Shown piece by piece: positions 47,786-56,233 of a stretch of 64,000 nucleotides of DNA (position 1 is its first letter; each line of letters opens with the position of its first letter). A program made the translations under genes and the position numbers. The notes under the pieces were generated by a model. The model did no database searches. It had not been told where the DNA came from and worked only from the letters and a program-made list of their open reading frames with translations. The DNA is from Polyangiaceae bacterium (GTDB taxonomy: Bacteria; Myxococcota_A; Polyangia; Polyangiales; Polyangiaceae). The stretch covers positions 1 through 64,000 of the forward strand of contig JAKLKA010000003.1 in the NCBI GenBank assembly GCA_023150915.1. The letters are read 5' to 3'.

Positions 47786-49039
47786 CTACGCGCGACGGCG
47801 CAGCCAAAGCAGGGTTTCGACGTGGTGCGTGTGCGGAAACATGTCGAAGCCCAACACCGAATCGAGCACGTAGCCCCCGGCGAGCAGCTTCACGTCGCGC
47901 GCCAGGGTGACGGGATCGCACGCGCAAAAAGCGATCCACGGCGGGGCGGCCGCAAGCAGCGCGGGCACGACGTCGCGCGCGCCGTCGCGCGGCGGATCGA
48001 GCAACACCAGATCTGCCACCGGCCTGGCTCGGCGAGCAAGCTCGCGTGCGGCATCGCCCGACACGAAGCAGTCGTCGCTCAGGGCCTGTGTGCGCGCGGC
48101 TCGGCGGGCGGCCCGAATGCTGGCCCCGGCGTGCTCGATGGCCACGCCACGCAGGCCCGCACGAAGCAGAGGCAAGGTGAAGTTCCCCGAGCCGGCGTAC
48201 AACTCGACGAAGCGGGTGATCGCGCGCTGCTTCACGCCGGCAATCAGCTCCTCGATCAGCGCGGTGTTCACCGCCCAGTTGACCTGCACGAAACCACCGG
48301 CTGGGACCCAAAGCTCGACGCCGCCGGGCAGCGGCCAACGCTGATCTTCGCCCGAGCCGCCGGCCTCGACCACCTCCCACTCACGCGCCAGGGTCTCGAT
48401 CAGCGCGCTCTCTTCCGCGCTCGGAGCTCGCGCGTGCCGCGGCATCATCCAGAGTGACACCGGCGGCCCGAGTGGGGCGACGCGGATCTCGATCTCTTGC
48501 CAGCGGGCAAGCACCGCTGGTTTCGCGAGCTCTCGGAGCTTCGACAGGACCTGCCCGATGCGCGGCTCGCTCACCGGGCAGCCGGGGATCTCGACCACGC
48601 GGTGCGACCCGCGTTCGAACAGCCCGATGCGCCCGCTCGCGTCGACGTGCAAGCGCAGGCGATTCCGATAGCCGAGATCGGGGCCAGCGCTGCGGATCGG
48701 CAGCGCCTCGGGCAAGTCGGTGAGCCCCCCGGTGCGGCGCAGCGCTTGGCGAACCAGCGCCGATTTTTCGACGATTTGTCGGGCGCGAGCCAGTTCCATC
48801 CACTCGCACCCGCCACACTCGCTGGCCACGGAGCAGGGCGGGGTCACCCGATCGGGCGACGGCTCGACCAGTGACCACTCGTCGGCGCGCACCCAGCTCT
48901 TGTGCTGCGTGCAGCGCGCTACGCTCACGCGATCGCCCGGGAACGCCCCGGCGACGAAGCCGACGCGCCCATCTGCGAGACGCGCCATGCCGTCCCCACC
49001 GGGGACCAGTTGCTCGACATTCCAGGTGTCTGTGCTCAT
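47786..49039 (-). CDS. RNA m5U methyltransferase (RlmD/TrmA-like)
   Basis: The product has 417 residues. The N-terminal TRAM-like domain is followed by iron-sulfur cysteines 'CSVASECGGCEW' (C-x5-C-x2-C, with a fourth in 'IPGCPVSE'), the SAM site 'FVELYAGSGNFTLPL' and the catalytic block 'FCACDPVTLARDVKLL' with the active Cys before Asp-Pro. This is the 23S rRNA m5U or tRNA m5U54 methyltransferase family. Which uridine is modified cannot be determined. The start ATG overlaps the stop of the AlkD-like gene by four bases. Confidence 0.9.
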   Translation of the reverse strand: MSTDTWNVEQLVPGGDGMARLADGRVGFVAGAFPGDRVSVARCTQHKSWVRADEWSLVEPSPDRVTPPCSVASECGGCEWMELARARQIVEKSALVRQALRRTGGLTDLPEALPIRSAGPDLGYRNRLRLHVDASGRIGLFERGSHRVVEIPGCPVSEPRIGQVLSKLRELAKPAVLARWQEIEIRVAPLGPPVSLWMMPRHARAPSAEESALIETLAREWEVVEAGGSGEDQRWPLPGGVELWVPAGGFVQVNWAVNTALIEELIAGVKQRAITRFVELYAGSGNFTLPLLRAGLRGVAIEHAGASIRAARRAARTQALSDDCFVSGDAARELARRARPVADLVLLDPPRDGARDVVPALLAAAPPWIAFCACDPVTLARDVKLLAGGYVLDSVLGFDMFPHTHHVETLLWLRRRA

Positions 49040-49743
49040 GAACGCTTGCCGATGTTCTTCAGCGCTTCGCGCCGTGCGAGGGGAGACATCCGCGACCCGA
49101 GCCTGGCAACGTAGCGGCGCACCTCTTTCGGATCCGTCCAGGCGTGCTGTCGGAGTGCCCAGCCGATGGCCTTCTGGATGAAGAAGTCGTCTTGCTCGAG
49201 GTTGACTTCGATGCACGCATACAAGAGCTCGAGATCCGCCTTCTCCCGGAGCTTCAGCTGCGCCAAGAGTGCGGCGCGCCGCTTCCAGATGCTGCTCGAG
49301 CGCGACCAGCGTCGGAGCACGCGGCGGGTCTTCGCCGGCTGGGCGCAGAGCAGCGCGCCCAGCCCGTGCGACGCCAGGGCGTCCACATAGTCCCACCACG
49401 CACCCTCGGTGATCAGCTTCTCGAGCAGCGGCAGCCGCTCGAAGGTCAGGAAGTGCCGATGGCGGGGGTGGAGCAGCACGTCGACGGCGGCGTAGCGTTG
49501 TTCGCGAAAGCGCGCGCGTTGCCAGAGGTCCAGCACCGCCCGCTGCCAGCTCTCGGTATCCCGAAGCGGGTGAGCGCCCAGAGCAGCCCTCACCAGAGCT
49601 CGTCGCTCGGGACTGCCCACACCGAGGAAGGCCATCTTGGACTTCATGTAGGCCTGCATGGCCGGCGCTCGGGCCGGGTCGGCCGCCCCAGCCAGAGCTC
49701 GCCGCAGGGCTCGGGCGAAGGGCGACGGGGTCGGGCGGGGCAT
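49036..49743 (-). CDS. DNA alkylation repair protein (AlkD-like)
   Basis: This 235-residue helical HEAT-like repeat protein has the active-site elements 'GAWWDYVDALASH' (aromatic and acidic residues that hold the damaged base in AlkD) and 'FIQKAIGWALRQHAW'. AlkD glycosylases remove N3- and N7-alkyl adducts without flipping the base. The next gene downstream, with a 4-base overlap, is an RNA methyltransferase; a functional link is not obvious. Start ATG at 49743. Confidence 0.9.
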   Translation of the reverse strand: MPRPTPSPFARALRRALAGAADPARAPAMQAYMKSKMAFLGVGSPERRALVRAALGAHPLRDTESWQRAVLDLWQRARFREQRYAAVDVLLHPRHRHFLTFERLPLLEKLITEGAWWDYVDALASHGLGALLCAQPAKTRRVLRRWSRSSSIWKRRAALLAQLKLREKADLELLYACIEVNLEQDDFFIQKAIGWALRQHAWTDPKEVRRYVARLGSRMSPLARREALKNIGKRS

Positions 49744-49814
49744 GAAATCCCTCGGGACCTCCGCAGCTTACGGCACGGCCTCGGGCGGCCGTCACAGAAA
49801 TCCTTTCGGCCTCG

Positions 49815-50837
49815 ATGACGGCCCAGGATCATCGCATGGCCATGCCCGTCAGCGCCGACCGCGGAAACCTCCTCGCTGCCCCCGAGCTCCGGTCGGGCCT
49901 GGTGCGGTTCGTGCGCGGGCGGGTCCCCGAGTCGGACGTCGAAGACGTGGTGCAGGCCACGCTGGCCGACGCTTTCGCCGCCCGCGAAGCCCCGTCCGAA
50001 GCCGAAGAGCTGCGGCGCTGGGTGTTCGGCATCGCGAAGAACAAGATCGTCGACGTTCACCGCAAGGGCGGGCGCGAGCTGCCAAAAGAAGGCGTGGGCG
50101 ACGAGGCCTCTGCGGAGAGCGCTCCGATGAGCGCGCGCGATCTCTTGCGGTGGGCCGAGACCGAGCTCCCCGAGGCGGAGGGTGCCCAGAGCACGCTGGA
50201 GTGGATGCTGCGCGAGGGCGACGGCGAGAAGCTCGAGCACATCGCCGAAGAGGCTCAGGTTCCCGCTCCGCGCGTGCGACAGCGGGTGTCGCGGATGCGG
50301 AAGTACTTCCGCTCGCGCTGGGCGGCGCAGCTGGCTGCTGCCGCGACCCTGGCCATCGTCGGGCTGGCGATCTGGACCTGGCTGGCCAGCCGCGACAAGC
50401 CCAAGCCCGAAGAGATTGCCCGCGAGGTGCCCCCGGACGAGCGGGCGCGAGAGCTCCGCCGCATCGCCTTGGAGCGCTGCCAGGCGCGGGACTTCGCGCC
50501 GTGCCTCGAAGGGCTCGACCGTGCCAGGGCCATCGATCCCGTCGGGGACGAAGCGCAGGCCATTCAGGAGGCGCGGGCCGCCGCCGCCCGCGGTCAGGCT
50601 CCAGCACCGAGCGCGGCTCCAGCGCCCGAGCCCGCGCCCAGCGCCGCGCCCCCGGTGAAGCGCCTGCCGCCGGACTCGAAGGGTAGCCTCGAACCAGCGC
50701 CCACGACCCGGCCCCCACCGAGCGACGTCAAGAAGATGGCACCCGAGAAGGGCTCGTCCAACGACTTCCCCCAGGCCCCGGCGCCGCAGAAGAAGCCCAA
50801 GGCCGCAGCGCCGGACTTCGGCGGCTCGTCCAAGTGA
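49815..50837 (+). CDS. ECF-type sigma factor fused to a transmembrane helix and Pro-rich tail
   Basis: The product has 340 residues. Residues ~20-170 form an ECF sigma factor: region 2 with 'DVEDVVQATLADAFAARE' and 'LRRWVFGIAKNKIVDVHRK', then region 4 with 'EHIAEEAQVPAPRVRQRVSRMRKYF'. Directly after region 4 comes a transmembrane helix (about 170-191), then a ~60-residue helical part with two cysteines ('ERCQARDFAPCLEGL') and a Pro/Ala-rich tail. Thus the DNA-binding part would be tied to the membrane. No anti-sigma gene is adjacent, so the fused domain may be the regulator. ATGs at 49836 and 49842 are alternative starts. Confidence 0.82.
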   Translation: MTAQDHRMAMPVSADRGNLLAAPELRSGLVRFVRGRVPESDVEDVVQATLADAFAAREAPSEAEELRRWVFGIAKNKIVDVHRKGGRELPKEGVGDEASAESAPMSARDLLRWAETELPEAEGAQSTLEWMLREGDGEKLEHIAEEAQVPAPRVRQRVSRMRKYFRSRWAAQLAAAATLAIVGLAIWTWLASRDKPKPEEIAREVPPDERARELRRIALERCQARDFAPCLEGLDRARAIDPVGDEAQAIQEARAAAARGQAPAPSAAPAPEPAPSAAPPVKRLPPDSKGSLEPAPTTRPPPSDVKKMAPEKGSSNDFPQAPAPQKKPKAAAPDFGGSSK

Positions 50838-50851
50838 GCCGATGACTCCGA

Positions 50852-50899
50852 GTCACCCGTGGTCCTGGCCCGAAAACGGGCCGGACCTCGATGGGTGAC
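50852..50899. terminator. Long hairpin between convergent genes
   Basis: GTCACCC (50852-50858) pairs with GGGTGAC (50893-50899), and inside it GGTCC-T-GGCCCG pairs with CGGGCC-GGACC around an AAAA loop. The structure sits 14 bases after the sigma gene stop and ends 6 bases before the stop of the opposing crotonase gene. Without a U-tract it is presumed to be a bidirectional terminator by its position and stability. Confidence 0.7.
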
Positions 50900-50905
50900 C
50901 CGAAG

Positions 50906-51715
50906 TCACCGCGGGAGCACGGGCCACTTCGCGGACTTCGCCATCTTCCACACCGGCGAACGCTTCTCGAGGAACGACGTCACGCCCTCGGCGGCGTCCG
51001 GCTGCTTGCCGATCCAGTCGAACCATTGATCCTCGTAGTCCTTGGCGACCGCTGGATCGGTCTCGCCGAGCTGGTGCCAGAGCAGGTGCTTGGTGACCGC
51101 CACCGACACCGGCGCCGTGTGCTCGGCGATCTCCCGCGCGACGCCCACCGCAACCTCCATCAGCTGCTCGTGAGGCACCACCCGGCTGACCAGCCCGTAG
51201 GCCAGGGCGTCGGCGGCTGTCAGGATGCGCCCGGTCAAGAGCAGCTCGGACGCCCGGGCGCTGCCGATCAACCGCGGGAGGATCCAGGTGCTGGCCGCCT
51301 CGGGGCAGATCCCCCGGCGGACGAAGACGAAGCCGATCTTGGCTCGATCCGAGGCCAGCCGGATGTCCCACTGGAGCGGCAGGGTCGCGCCGATGCCCAC
51401 CGCGGGGCCGTTGATTGCAGCGATCACCGGCGTGCGCATCACCCACGGTCGGGTCTTCTGCTCCAGGTCCCGCGCCGCCTGCCACGCCCGTTCGCGCGCG
51501 AAGGTGGCGCCCCCCGACTCGAGATCCGCCCCGGCGCAGAAAGCGCGCCCTTCGCCCGTGACCACGATGGCGCGCACGTCGTCCCGCTGGTCGAGCTCGG
51601 CGAACGCGCCGAACAGCTCGATGCCCATCTCGACGGTATACGCATTCAGGCGCTCCGGACGAGCCAGGGTGATGAGAGCAACCTGTCGTTCGACGCTGAC
51701 GCGAAGCGTGGCCAT
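50906..51715 (-). CDS. Enoyl-CoA hydratase/isomerase family protein
   Basis: This 269-residue crotonase has the oxyanion blocks 'GRAFCAGADLES' and 'INGPAVGIGATLPL', with the 'DIRLASDRAKIGFVFVRRGI' region that in hydratases usually carries catalytic Glu. Here 'RRGICPEAAST' supplies the second Glu position typical of the 'FTRRGIVPEWGS' group of enoyl-CoA hydratase/isomerase-related proteins. So hydration or isomerisation of enoyl-CoA is likely but chain specificity is not. Monocistronic, convergent with the sigma gene. Confidence 0.9.
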   Translation of the reverse strand: MATLRVSVERQVALITLARPERLNAYTVEMGIELFGAFAELDQRDDVRAIVVTGEGRAFCAGADLESGGATFARERAWQAARDLEQKTRPWVMRTPVIAAINGPAVGIGATLPLQWDIRLASDRAKIGFVFVRRGICPEAASTWILPRLIGSARASELLLTGRILTAADALAYGLVSRVVPHEQLMEVAVGVAREIAEHTAPVSVAVTKHLLWHQLGETDPAVAKDYEDQWFDWIGKQPDAAEGVTSFLEKRSPVWKMAKSAKWPVLPR

Positions 51716-51725
51716 GCGGACGATG

Positions 51726-52133
51726 TTATCCGACTCTGCCCACGCCGAAGATCTCTTTCACGCTCGGTCGATTGAGGACCAGCAAGGTGAAGATCCCGAG
51801 CGCCGTGCCGAGCGGCACGTTCAGACAGATCACACACGCCACGATGAAGCACATCCAGTAACGGCGCTGGGCGCGCAGCGACAGGCCGGACAAGAGCAGC
51901 AGGAATGCCATGGTCCAGCTGATCACGATGACCGCCGCGCCCACGCCCACGAACAGCCAGCCCGGGTTGAAAGGGGGCGGCGGGCCGCCACCCCCGAGAA
52001 AGCTGGGGTCGGACACCATCTTCAGCCCCAGCAGCACGTGCACGATGGGGATCGAGCCGGTGAGCGCGGTCAGCCCCGCCATGGCGAAGTAGAAGATCGA
52101 CAGCAGGTTGAGCTCGCTCAGATCCTTCTCCAT
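51726..52133 (-). CDS. Four-helix membrane protein, DUF4870-like topology
   Basis: This is a 135-residue protein from the ATG at 52133, which shares a base with the stop of the VOC gene (TGATG). About four transmembrane segments are seen, with a Gly/Pro-rich loop ('GGGGPPPPFNPG') between the first two. The last two helices ('YWMCFIVACVICLNVPLGTALGIFTLLVL') resemble small membrane proteins of unknown function found across Myxococcota. No functional residue stands out. It ends the benzoate-CoA-ligase/VOC operon. Confidence 0.65.
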   Translation of the reverse strand: MEKDLSELNLLSIFYFAMAGLTALTGSIPIVHVLLGLKMVSDPSFLGGGGPPPPFNPGWLFVGVGAAVIVISWTMAFLLLLSGLSLRAQRRYWMCFIVACVICLNVPLGTALGIFTLLVLNRPSVKEIFGVGRVG

Positions 52134-52507
52134 CAGGGCCTCGGATAGTGGCTGATGGCCACGCGGTTGCCCTCGGGGTCGCGGGCGTACGAGCTGTGCG
52201 CGGTGCGCTGCTCGACGGTTGCCCCGCGACGCTCGAGCTCGCGCTCGAGTGCGGCCCGCTCGTCCGGCGTCACGGAAAAGGCCAACAAGAAGGGCCCCGC
52301 GCCAACGCCCTGGACCGGTCGCGCGGGCTCTTCGGTGTGCTCGATCATCAGCAGGGTCTCGCCGCTCGCCAGCCAGATCGAGCGCAAGACGCCCGACTCG
52401 GTGTGGTGACGGGCCACCTCGGCCAGGCCGAACGCCTCGCGATAGAACCCGGCGACTCGCTCGACGTCGCGGGCCCCCAGCGCCAGGTGATGCAGCGCAC
52501 GCGTCAT
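52133..52507 (-). CDS. VOC-family (glyoxalase/dioxygenase fold) protein
   Basis: This 124-residue protein is a single glyoxalase-like half-module pair: 'LHHLALGARDVERVAGFY' at the start (metal His in the first strand), then a middle strand with 'LLMIEH' and the C-terminal 'YARDPEGNRVAIS' with the second metal region. VOC proteins include dioxygenases, isomerases and resistance proteins. It starts 3 bases after the acyl-CoA ligase stop, so it may process the same ligand. Specific function unknown. Confidence 0.85.
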   Translation of the reverse strand: MTRALHHLALGARDVERVAGFYREAFGLAEVARHHTESGVLRSIWLASGETLLMIEHTEEPARPVQGVGAGPFLLAFSVTPDERAALERELERRGATVEQRTAHSSYARDPEGNRVAISHYPRP

Positions 52508-52510
52508 CGC

Positions 52511-54055
52511 TCACCCACCCTTGCGCAACTTGCCGCGGTCGATCTTCCCGAGGTGAGTGCGCGGCATCGAATCGACGAACACCACGTCACGGGGCGCCTT
52601 GTAGGGCTCGAGCTTGTCGCGCACCCAGGCCTTGAGCTCGTCCCCCAGGGTGGTGCTCACCGAGGTCGCGGTCACGTACGCGTGGGGCTTGACCAGCCCG
52701 CTGTCGTCGGTGACGCCGACCACCGCGACCTCTTTCACTGCCGGGTGCGTCAACAGGCAATTCTCCACCTCGCCCGGTGCGAGCCACTTGCCGCCCACCT
52801 TCAGCATGTCGTCACCACGGCCGCAGTACACGAAGTTGCCCCGAGGGTCCCGCGAGACCATGTCGCCCGAGACGTACCACTCGCCGCGAAAGGCCGCCTG
52901 GGTCTTCTCCATGTTCTGCCAGTAGGCGATGGCGCGCGAGTCCCCGCGGACCCAGAGCCAGCCGACCTCGCCGTCGGGCAGGTCGCGGCCATCGTCGTCG
53001 CGCACGCGGACGTCGAAACCCGGGACCACCTTGCCCAGGGTTCCGGGAACGACGTCGTCGGGCCTGTTGGTCAAGAACACGTGCCACATCTCGGCGGTTC
53101 CGAGACCGTCGAGCAACTCCACTCCGAACGTGGCTTTCCAGCGCTGATACAGCTCGACCGGCAGCGCTTCGCCGGCCGAAGTCGCAAAGCGCAGGCACGA
53201 GAGATCCTGCTCGCGGGCCGCGGGGTGATTGACCATGGCGCTCACCATGGTCGGCACGTTGATCAAGATCGTGGGGCGGTGCCGACGGATCTGGTCGAAG
53301 AGCACGTCGGCGGTGCAGCGCTCGGGGAACAAGATGCTGGTGCCCCCCACCGAGAACGGGAACAGCAGGTTCGCACCGGTGGCGTAGCCGAAGTACAGTT
53401 TGGGCACGCTCAGCGTGACGTCGCGCTCCGAAAATCGCAGCACCCGACTCGCATACAGCTCGGTGGTATTGGCGAACGAGGCGTGGGACTGAAGCACCGC
53501 CTTGGGTCGCCCGGTGGTGCCACCCGAGAAGAGCCAAATGGCGGCGTCGTCGCGATGGGTCGGGTAGAAGTCCGACCGCTCGCTCGCGCCCGCCAAGAGC
53601 GGCTCGAAGGGGCGCACCTTGCCCGAGCTCTGCTCGCCGCCGACCACCAGCACGTGCCTCAGATCGCGGGCGCCTGCGGCGGCCTGGGTGAACAGATCGG
53701 CCTGGTCCGCGTGCACCACGGCCACCTTGGCGCGTGTGTACTGGTAGAAGTAGGCGATCTCGTCGACCTTGAGCAGTGAGTTGACCATCACCACGGCAGA
53801 GCCGTTGAACAGCGTGCCGAACAGCGCGATGGGGAACTCCGGAACGTCGGGCAGGCCGATCAGCACCCGCTGCTCGGGATCCACTCCCAGCTCGGCGAGC
53901 ACTCGGGCGAAGCGTCGGGCCGCGGCGTGCACCTCGGCATAGGTCAGCTGCCGCGCGCCGGCGATCAGGGCGACCTTGTCGCCCCGGCCCTCACGGAGCC
54001 GCTCGGAGAGGAAGCGGTCCGCGATGTTGAGCGTCTCGGGCAGCACCACCGTCAT
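52511..54055 (-). CDS. Benzoate-CoA-ligase-type acyl-CoA synthetase
   Basis: The product has 514 residues from the ATG at 54055. It carries the AMP motif 'WLFSGGTTGRPKAVLQSH', 'LLDGLGTAEMWHVFLTN' (A5), 'YVSGDMVSRDPRGNFVYCGRGDDMLKVGGKWLAPGEVE' (A7/A8) and the catalytic Lys in 'RTHLGKIDRGKLRK'. The pattern with 'GTAEMWHVFLTN' is the benzoate-/aminobenzoate-CoA ligase group, which activates aromatic or branched carboxylates. Together with the downstream VOC protein and the nearby crotonase it suggests aromatic acid or fatty acid metabolism; no ring-cleavage genes are in the window. Confidence 0.88.
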   Translation of the reverse strand: MTVVLPETLNIADRFLSERLREGRGDKVALIAGARQLTYAEVHAAARRFARVLAELGVDPEQRVLIGLPDVPEFPIALFGTLFNGSAVVMVNSLLKVDEIAYFYQYTRAKVAVVHADQADLFTQAAAGARDLRHVLVVGGEQSSGKVRPFEPLLAGASERSDFYPTHRDDAAIWLFSGGTTGRPKAVLQSHASFANTTELYASRVLRFSERDVTLSVPKLYFGYATGANLLFPFSVGGTSILFPERCTADVLFDQIRRHRPTILINVPTMVSAMVNHPAAREQDLSCLRFATSAGEALPVELYQRWKATFGVELLDGLGTAEMWHVFLTNRPDDVVPGTLGKVVPGFDVRVRDDDGRDLPDGEVGWLWVRGDSRAIAYWQNMEKTQAAFRGEWYVSGDMVSRDPRGNFVYCGRGDDMLKVGGKWLAPGEVENCLLTHPAVKEVAVVGVTDDSGLVKPHAYVTATSVSTTLGDELKAWVRDKLEPYKAPRDVVFVDSMPRTHLGKIDRGKLRKGG

Positions 54056-54132
54056 GCGCCCACGAAACGACCGCCCGCGCGGGGGGTCAAGCGCGTGGAC
54101 CAAGCCGCATGCTCGGCACTATGCTCCGCGTC

Positions 54133-54918
54133 ATGCTCGACCGCTTCCCCGTCATCCCCGGCGCAGAGCCCTGGTCGTCCCCCGGCTCGGGCGCGCGCTC
54201 CGACATCGGCCTCGTGCTCTGCCACGGCTTCACCGGAAACCCGAACGCCATGCGCCCCCTGGGCGAAGCGCTGGCCGCCCGGGGTTTCGCCGTCGAGGTG
54301 ATCCGCCTTCCGGGGCATGGCACCCACTGGCGTGACATGACGCGCACCCGCTATTCCGACTGGCGCTGGGAGATGGATCGCGCCGTGAGCGATCTGGTGA
54401 AGCGCGGCAAGCGGGTGGTGATGGTCGGGCTCAGCATGGGTGGGACCATCGCCCTGGACGTCGCCTGTGCACGCGCCGACGAGATCGCGGGCGTCGTCCC
54501 GATCAACTGCACGGTGCTCGACCGTGAGGGTCTCTTGGCCAAGGTCGCGCCGGTGCTCGAGCACATCTTGCCGGTGGTTCCGGCCAAGGCCGCCGGCCTG
54601 GTCGAGAACGACATCGCCAAGGGCGGCGACGAGAAGGCCTACGACATGGTGCCCGCCAAAGCCGGCAACTCGTTCTTGAAAGAGCTGCCGCGGATCCGCG
54701 CCGGCCTCACCGGCCTGAAGGTCCCGGTGCTGGTGGCCTATGCCCCGAACGACCACAGCGTTCCGCCGGCGAACTCCCGCGCGCTCTTGAAGATGCTCCC
54801 CGACGGCAGCGAGCTAGCGCTCGAGCGCTCGTACCACGTGGCCACTCTCGACCACGACCTGGACCTATTGGTCGAGAAGATCAGCGAGTTCGCCGAACGG
54901 GTCGGCAGGCTGTCGTGA
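54133..54918 (+). CDS. Alpha/beta hydrolase (carboxylesterase Est30-like)
   Basis: The product is 261 residues from the ATG at 54133; in-frame ATGs at 54109 and 54121 are possible. The layout is that of Est30/YvaK-type carboxylesterases and monoacylglycerol lipases: 'LVLCHGFTGNPNAMRPLG', nucleophile elbow GLSMGGT, acid in 'APNDHSVPP' and His in 'SYHVATLDHD'. It hydrolyses short acyl esters or acylglycerols. The stop overlaps the GTG start of the creatininase-like gene by four bases (GTGA), so both are co-translated. Confidence 0.88.
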   Translation: MLDRFPVIPGAEPWSSPGSGARSDIGLVLCHGFTGNPNAMRPLGEALAARGFAVEVIRLPGHGTHWRDMTRTRYSDWRWEMDRAVSDLVKRGKRVVMVGLSMGGTIALDVACARADEIAGVVPINCTVLDREGLLAKVAPVLEHILPVVPAKAAGLVENDIAKGGDEKAYDMVPAKAGNSFLKELPRIRAGLTGLKVPVLVAYAPNDHSVPPANSRALLKMLPDGSELALERSYHVATLDHDLDLLVEKISEFAERVGRLS

Positions 54919-55658
54919 GCTCGGCGCGGCTGGCCGACTTCAGCTGGGAGGCCCTGCGCGATCTCGACAAGGCCGCGCTCTGGGTGATCTTGCCGGTCGG
55001 CGCCACCGAAGCCCACGGCCCCCACCTGCCGCTCTCGACCGACGTGATCATCGCCGAGGCCATGGCCGAGGCCGGCGCCGCGGCCCTCTCGGCGCGCGGC
55101 GTACGAAGCCTGATCGCGCCAGCGTTGGCGTACACCTCGGCGGGCTACGCCGCCGGCTTCCCCGGGACGGTCTCGGTGCGCCCCGAGACGGTGACCGCGC
55201 TGATCGTCGACATCGCCCAGGCGCTGGCCGGACACGGCTTCTGCCGCCTGGTGATCGCCAACGCGCACCTCGAGCCGGCGCACATCGCGTCGCTGCACGC
55301 CGCCGTGCGGGTCCTGGCCGGCGAGCTCGAGATCGCGTTCCCCGACGTCACTCAGAAGCCCTGGGCGCTGCGCCTGACCGACGAGTTCAAGAGCGGCGCC
55401 TGCCACGCCGGCCAATACGAAGGCTCGATCGTGCTGGCGGCGCGGCCCGAGCTGGTGAACCAGGATCTGGCCCAGAGCCTGCCAGAAAACCCGGCCAGCC
55501 TGAGCCGCGCCATCCGCGACGGCAAGAGCAGCTTCGAGGCCGCCGGGGGCGCACGCGCATACTTCGGCTCCCCCGCCCGCGCGAGCGCAGAAGAGGGACG
55601 CGCAACGCTCGCAGTGCTGGGGCAGATCCTGGCGGACGCGGTGCTCGGGGCGGCTTGA
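54915..55658 (+). CDS. Creatininase-family amidohydrolase
   Basis: This 247-residue protein has the N-terminal metal site 'LPVGATEAHGPHLPLSTDV' (Glu, His, Asp ligands), the Gly-rich 'SAGYAAGFPGTVSV' and the 'ACHAGQYEGSIVL' (E-x-S/T) motif. The usual NGHGGN segment reads 'NAHLEPAHI', which keeps the His but loses the glycines, as in some relatives of the MftE/creatininase group. The family cleaves cyclic or linear amides (creatinine, mycofactocin precursor). There is no mycofactocin cluster here. Substrate unknown; coupled to the esterase. Confidence 0.85.
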   Translation: MSSARLADFSWEALRDLDKAALWVILPVGATEAHGPHLPLSTDVIIAEAMAEAGAAALSARGVRSLIAPALAYTSAGYAAGFPGTVSVRPETVTALIVDIAQALAGHGFCRLVIANAHLEPAHIASLHAAVRVLAGELEIAFPDVTQKPWALRLTDEFKSGACHAGQYEGSIVLAARPELVNQDLAQSLPENPASLSRAIRDGKSSFEAAGGARAYFGSPARASAEEGRATLAVLGQILADAVLGAA

Positions 55659-55737
55659 TCACCGCTGGCGGTCTGCCTGGCGTTCCAGCGCAGCGCGACG
55701 CAGCCCCAGCCAGGCGTCAGAGCCCGCGGCGCTGGCG

Positions 55738-56187
55738 CTACCCCACGCGCTCGAGCGCGAAGAAGAACTGATCGCCGTCGCCGCGAGCACGCGAGACCCC
55801 ACCGATGCCCAGGCACACGTCGTCCGAGAGCGGCTTGACCTCGTCGTACAAGAACTGGTTGAAGAAACCCGGCAGCCGGCGGTCGTCGTAGAGCATGCGC
55901 AGCGTGCTGGTGTCGCGCCAGCGCGAGGGGCCGGCGCTGAGGCTGAAGTGCCCGAACCCGAGCGGCAGCCCGAGCCAGGTCCAGACGCGGCGATCGAAAT
56001 CGATGCACCAGGGCAAGCGCGCGAACACCAGGTCGTTCACGGGTCTGAGCACCGGATGGTGCGCCACGCGCGTCTCGAGCCAGGCCAGGTGGCGCCCGCG
56101 AAACTGCCCCGAGGGAAGGGAGAGGACGCCCGGCCCCGCGTAGATCGCCTCGAGCTCGGCAGGCGTTCTGCGGATCAGCTGGGCCAT
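55738..56187 (-). CDS. Conserved hypothetical protein
   Basis: This 149-residue protein starts at the ATG 56187 (an in-frame GTG at 56199 would add four residues). No signal peptide or membrane segment is visible. It is rich in aromatic residues and Arg, with blocks 'WLETRVAHHPVLRPVNDLVF', 'LPLGFGHFSL' and 'FFNQFLYDEVKPLSDDVCLGIGG', and ends in 'FFFALERVG'. The last feature resembles the closing strand of a lipocalin- or START-like domain. I do not recognise a family. It is divergent from the aldehyde dehydrogenase gene, 46 bases apart. Confidence 0.65.
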   Translation of the reverse strand: MAQLIRRTPAELEAIYAGPGVLSLPSGQFRGRHLAWLETRVAHHPVLRPVNDLVFARLPWCIDFDRRVWTWLGLPLGFGHFSLSAGPSRWRDTSTLRMLYDDRRLPGFFNQFLYDEVKPLSDDVCLGIGGVSRARGDGDQFFFALERVG

Positions 56188-56233
56188 CGGGGGCGGCACG
56201 CCGCGCAGTCTAACCCATGGTATGAGGCGCGGC

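Noticed and set aside
55675-55735. Overlapping inverted repeats in the convergent gap after the creatininase gene (GCCTGGC/GCCAGGC and CCAGCGC/GCGCTGG)
   Set aside because: Both stems are only 7 bp, exclude each other and have long loops, so termination here is not well supported.
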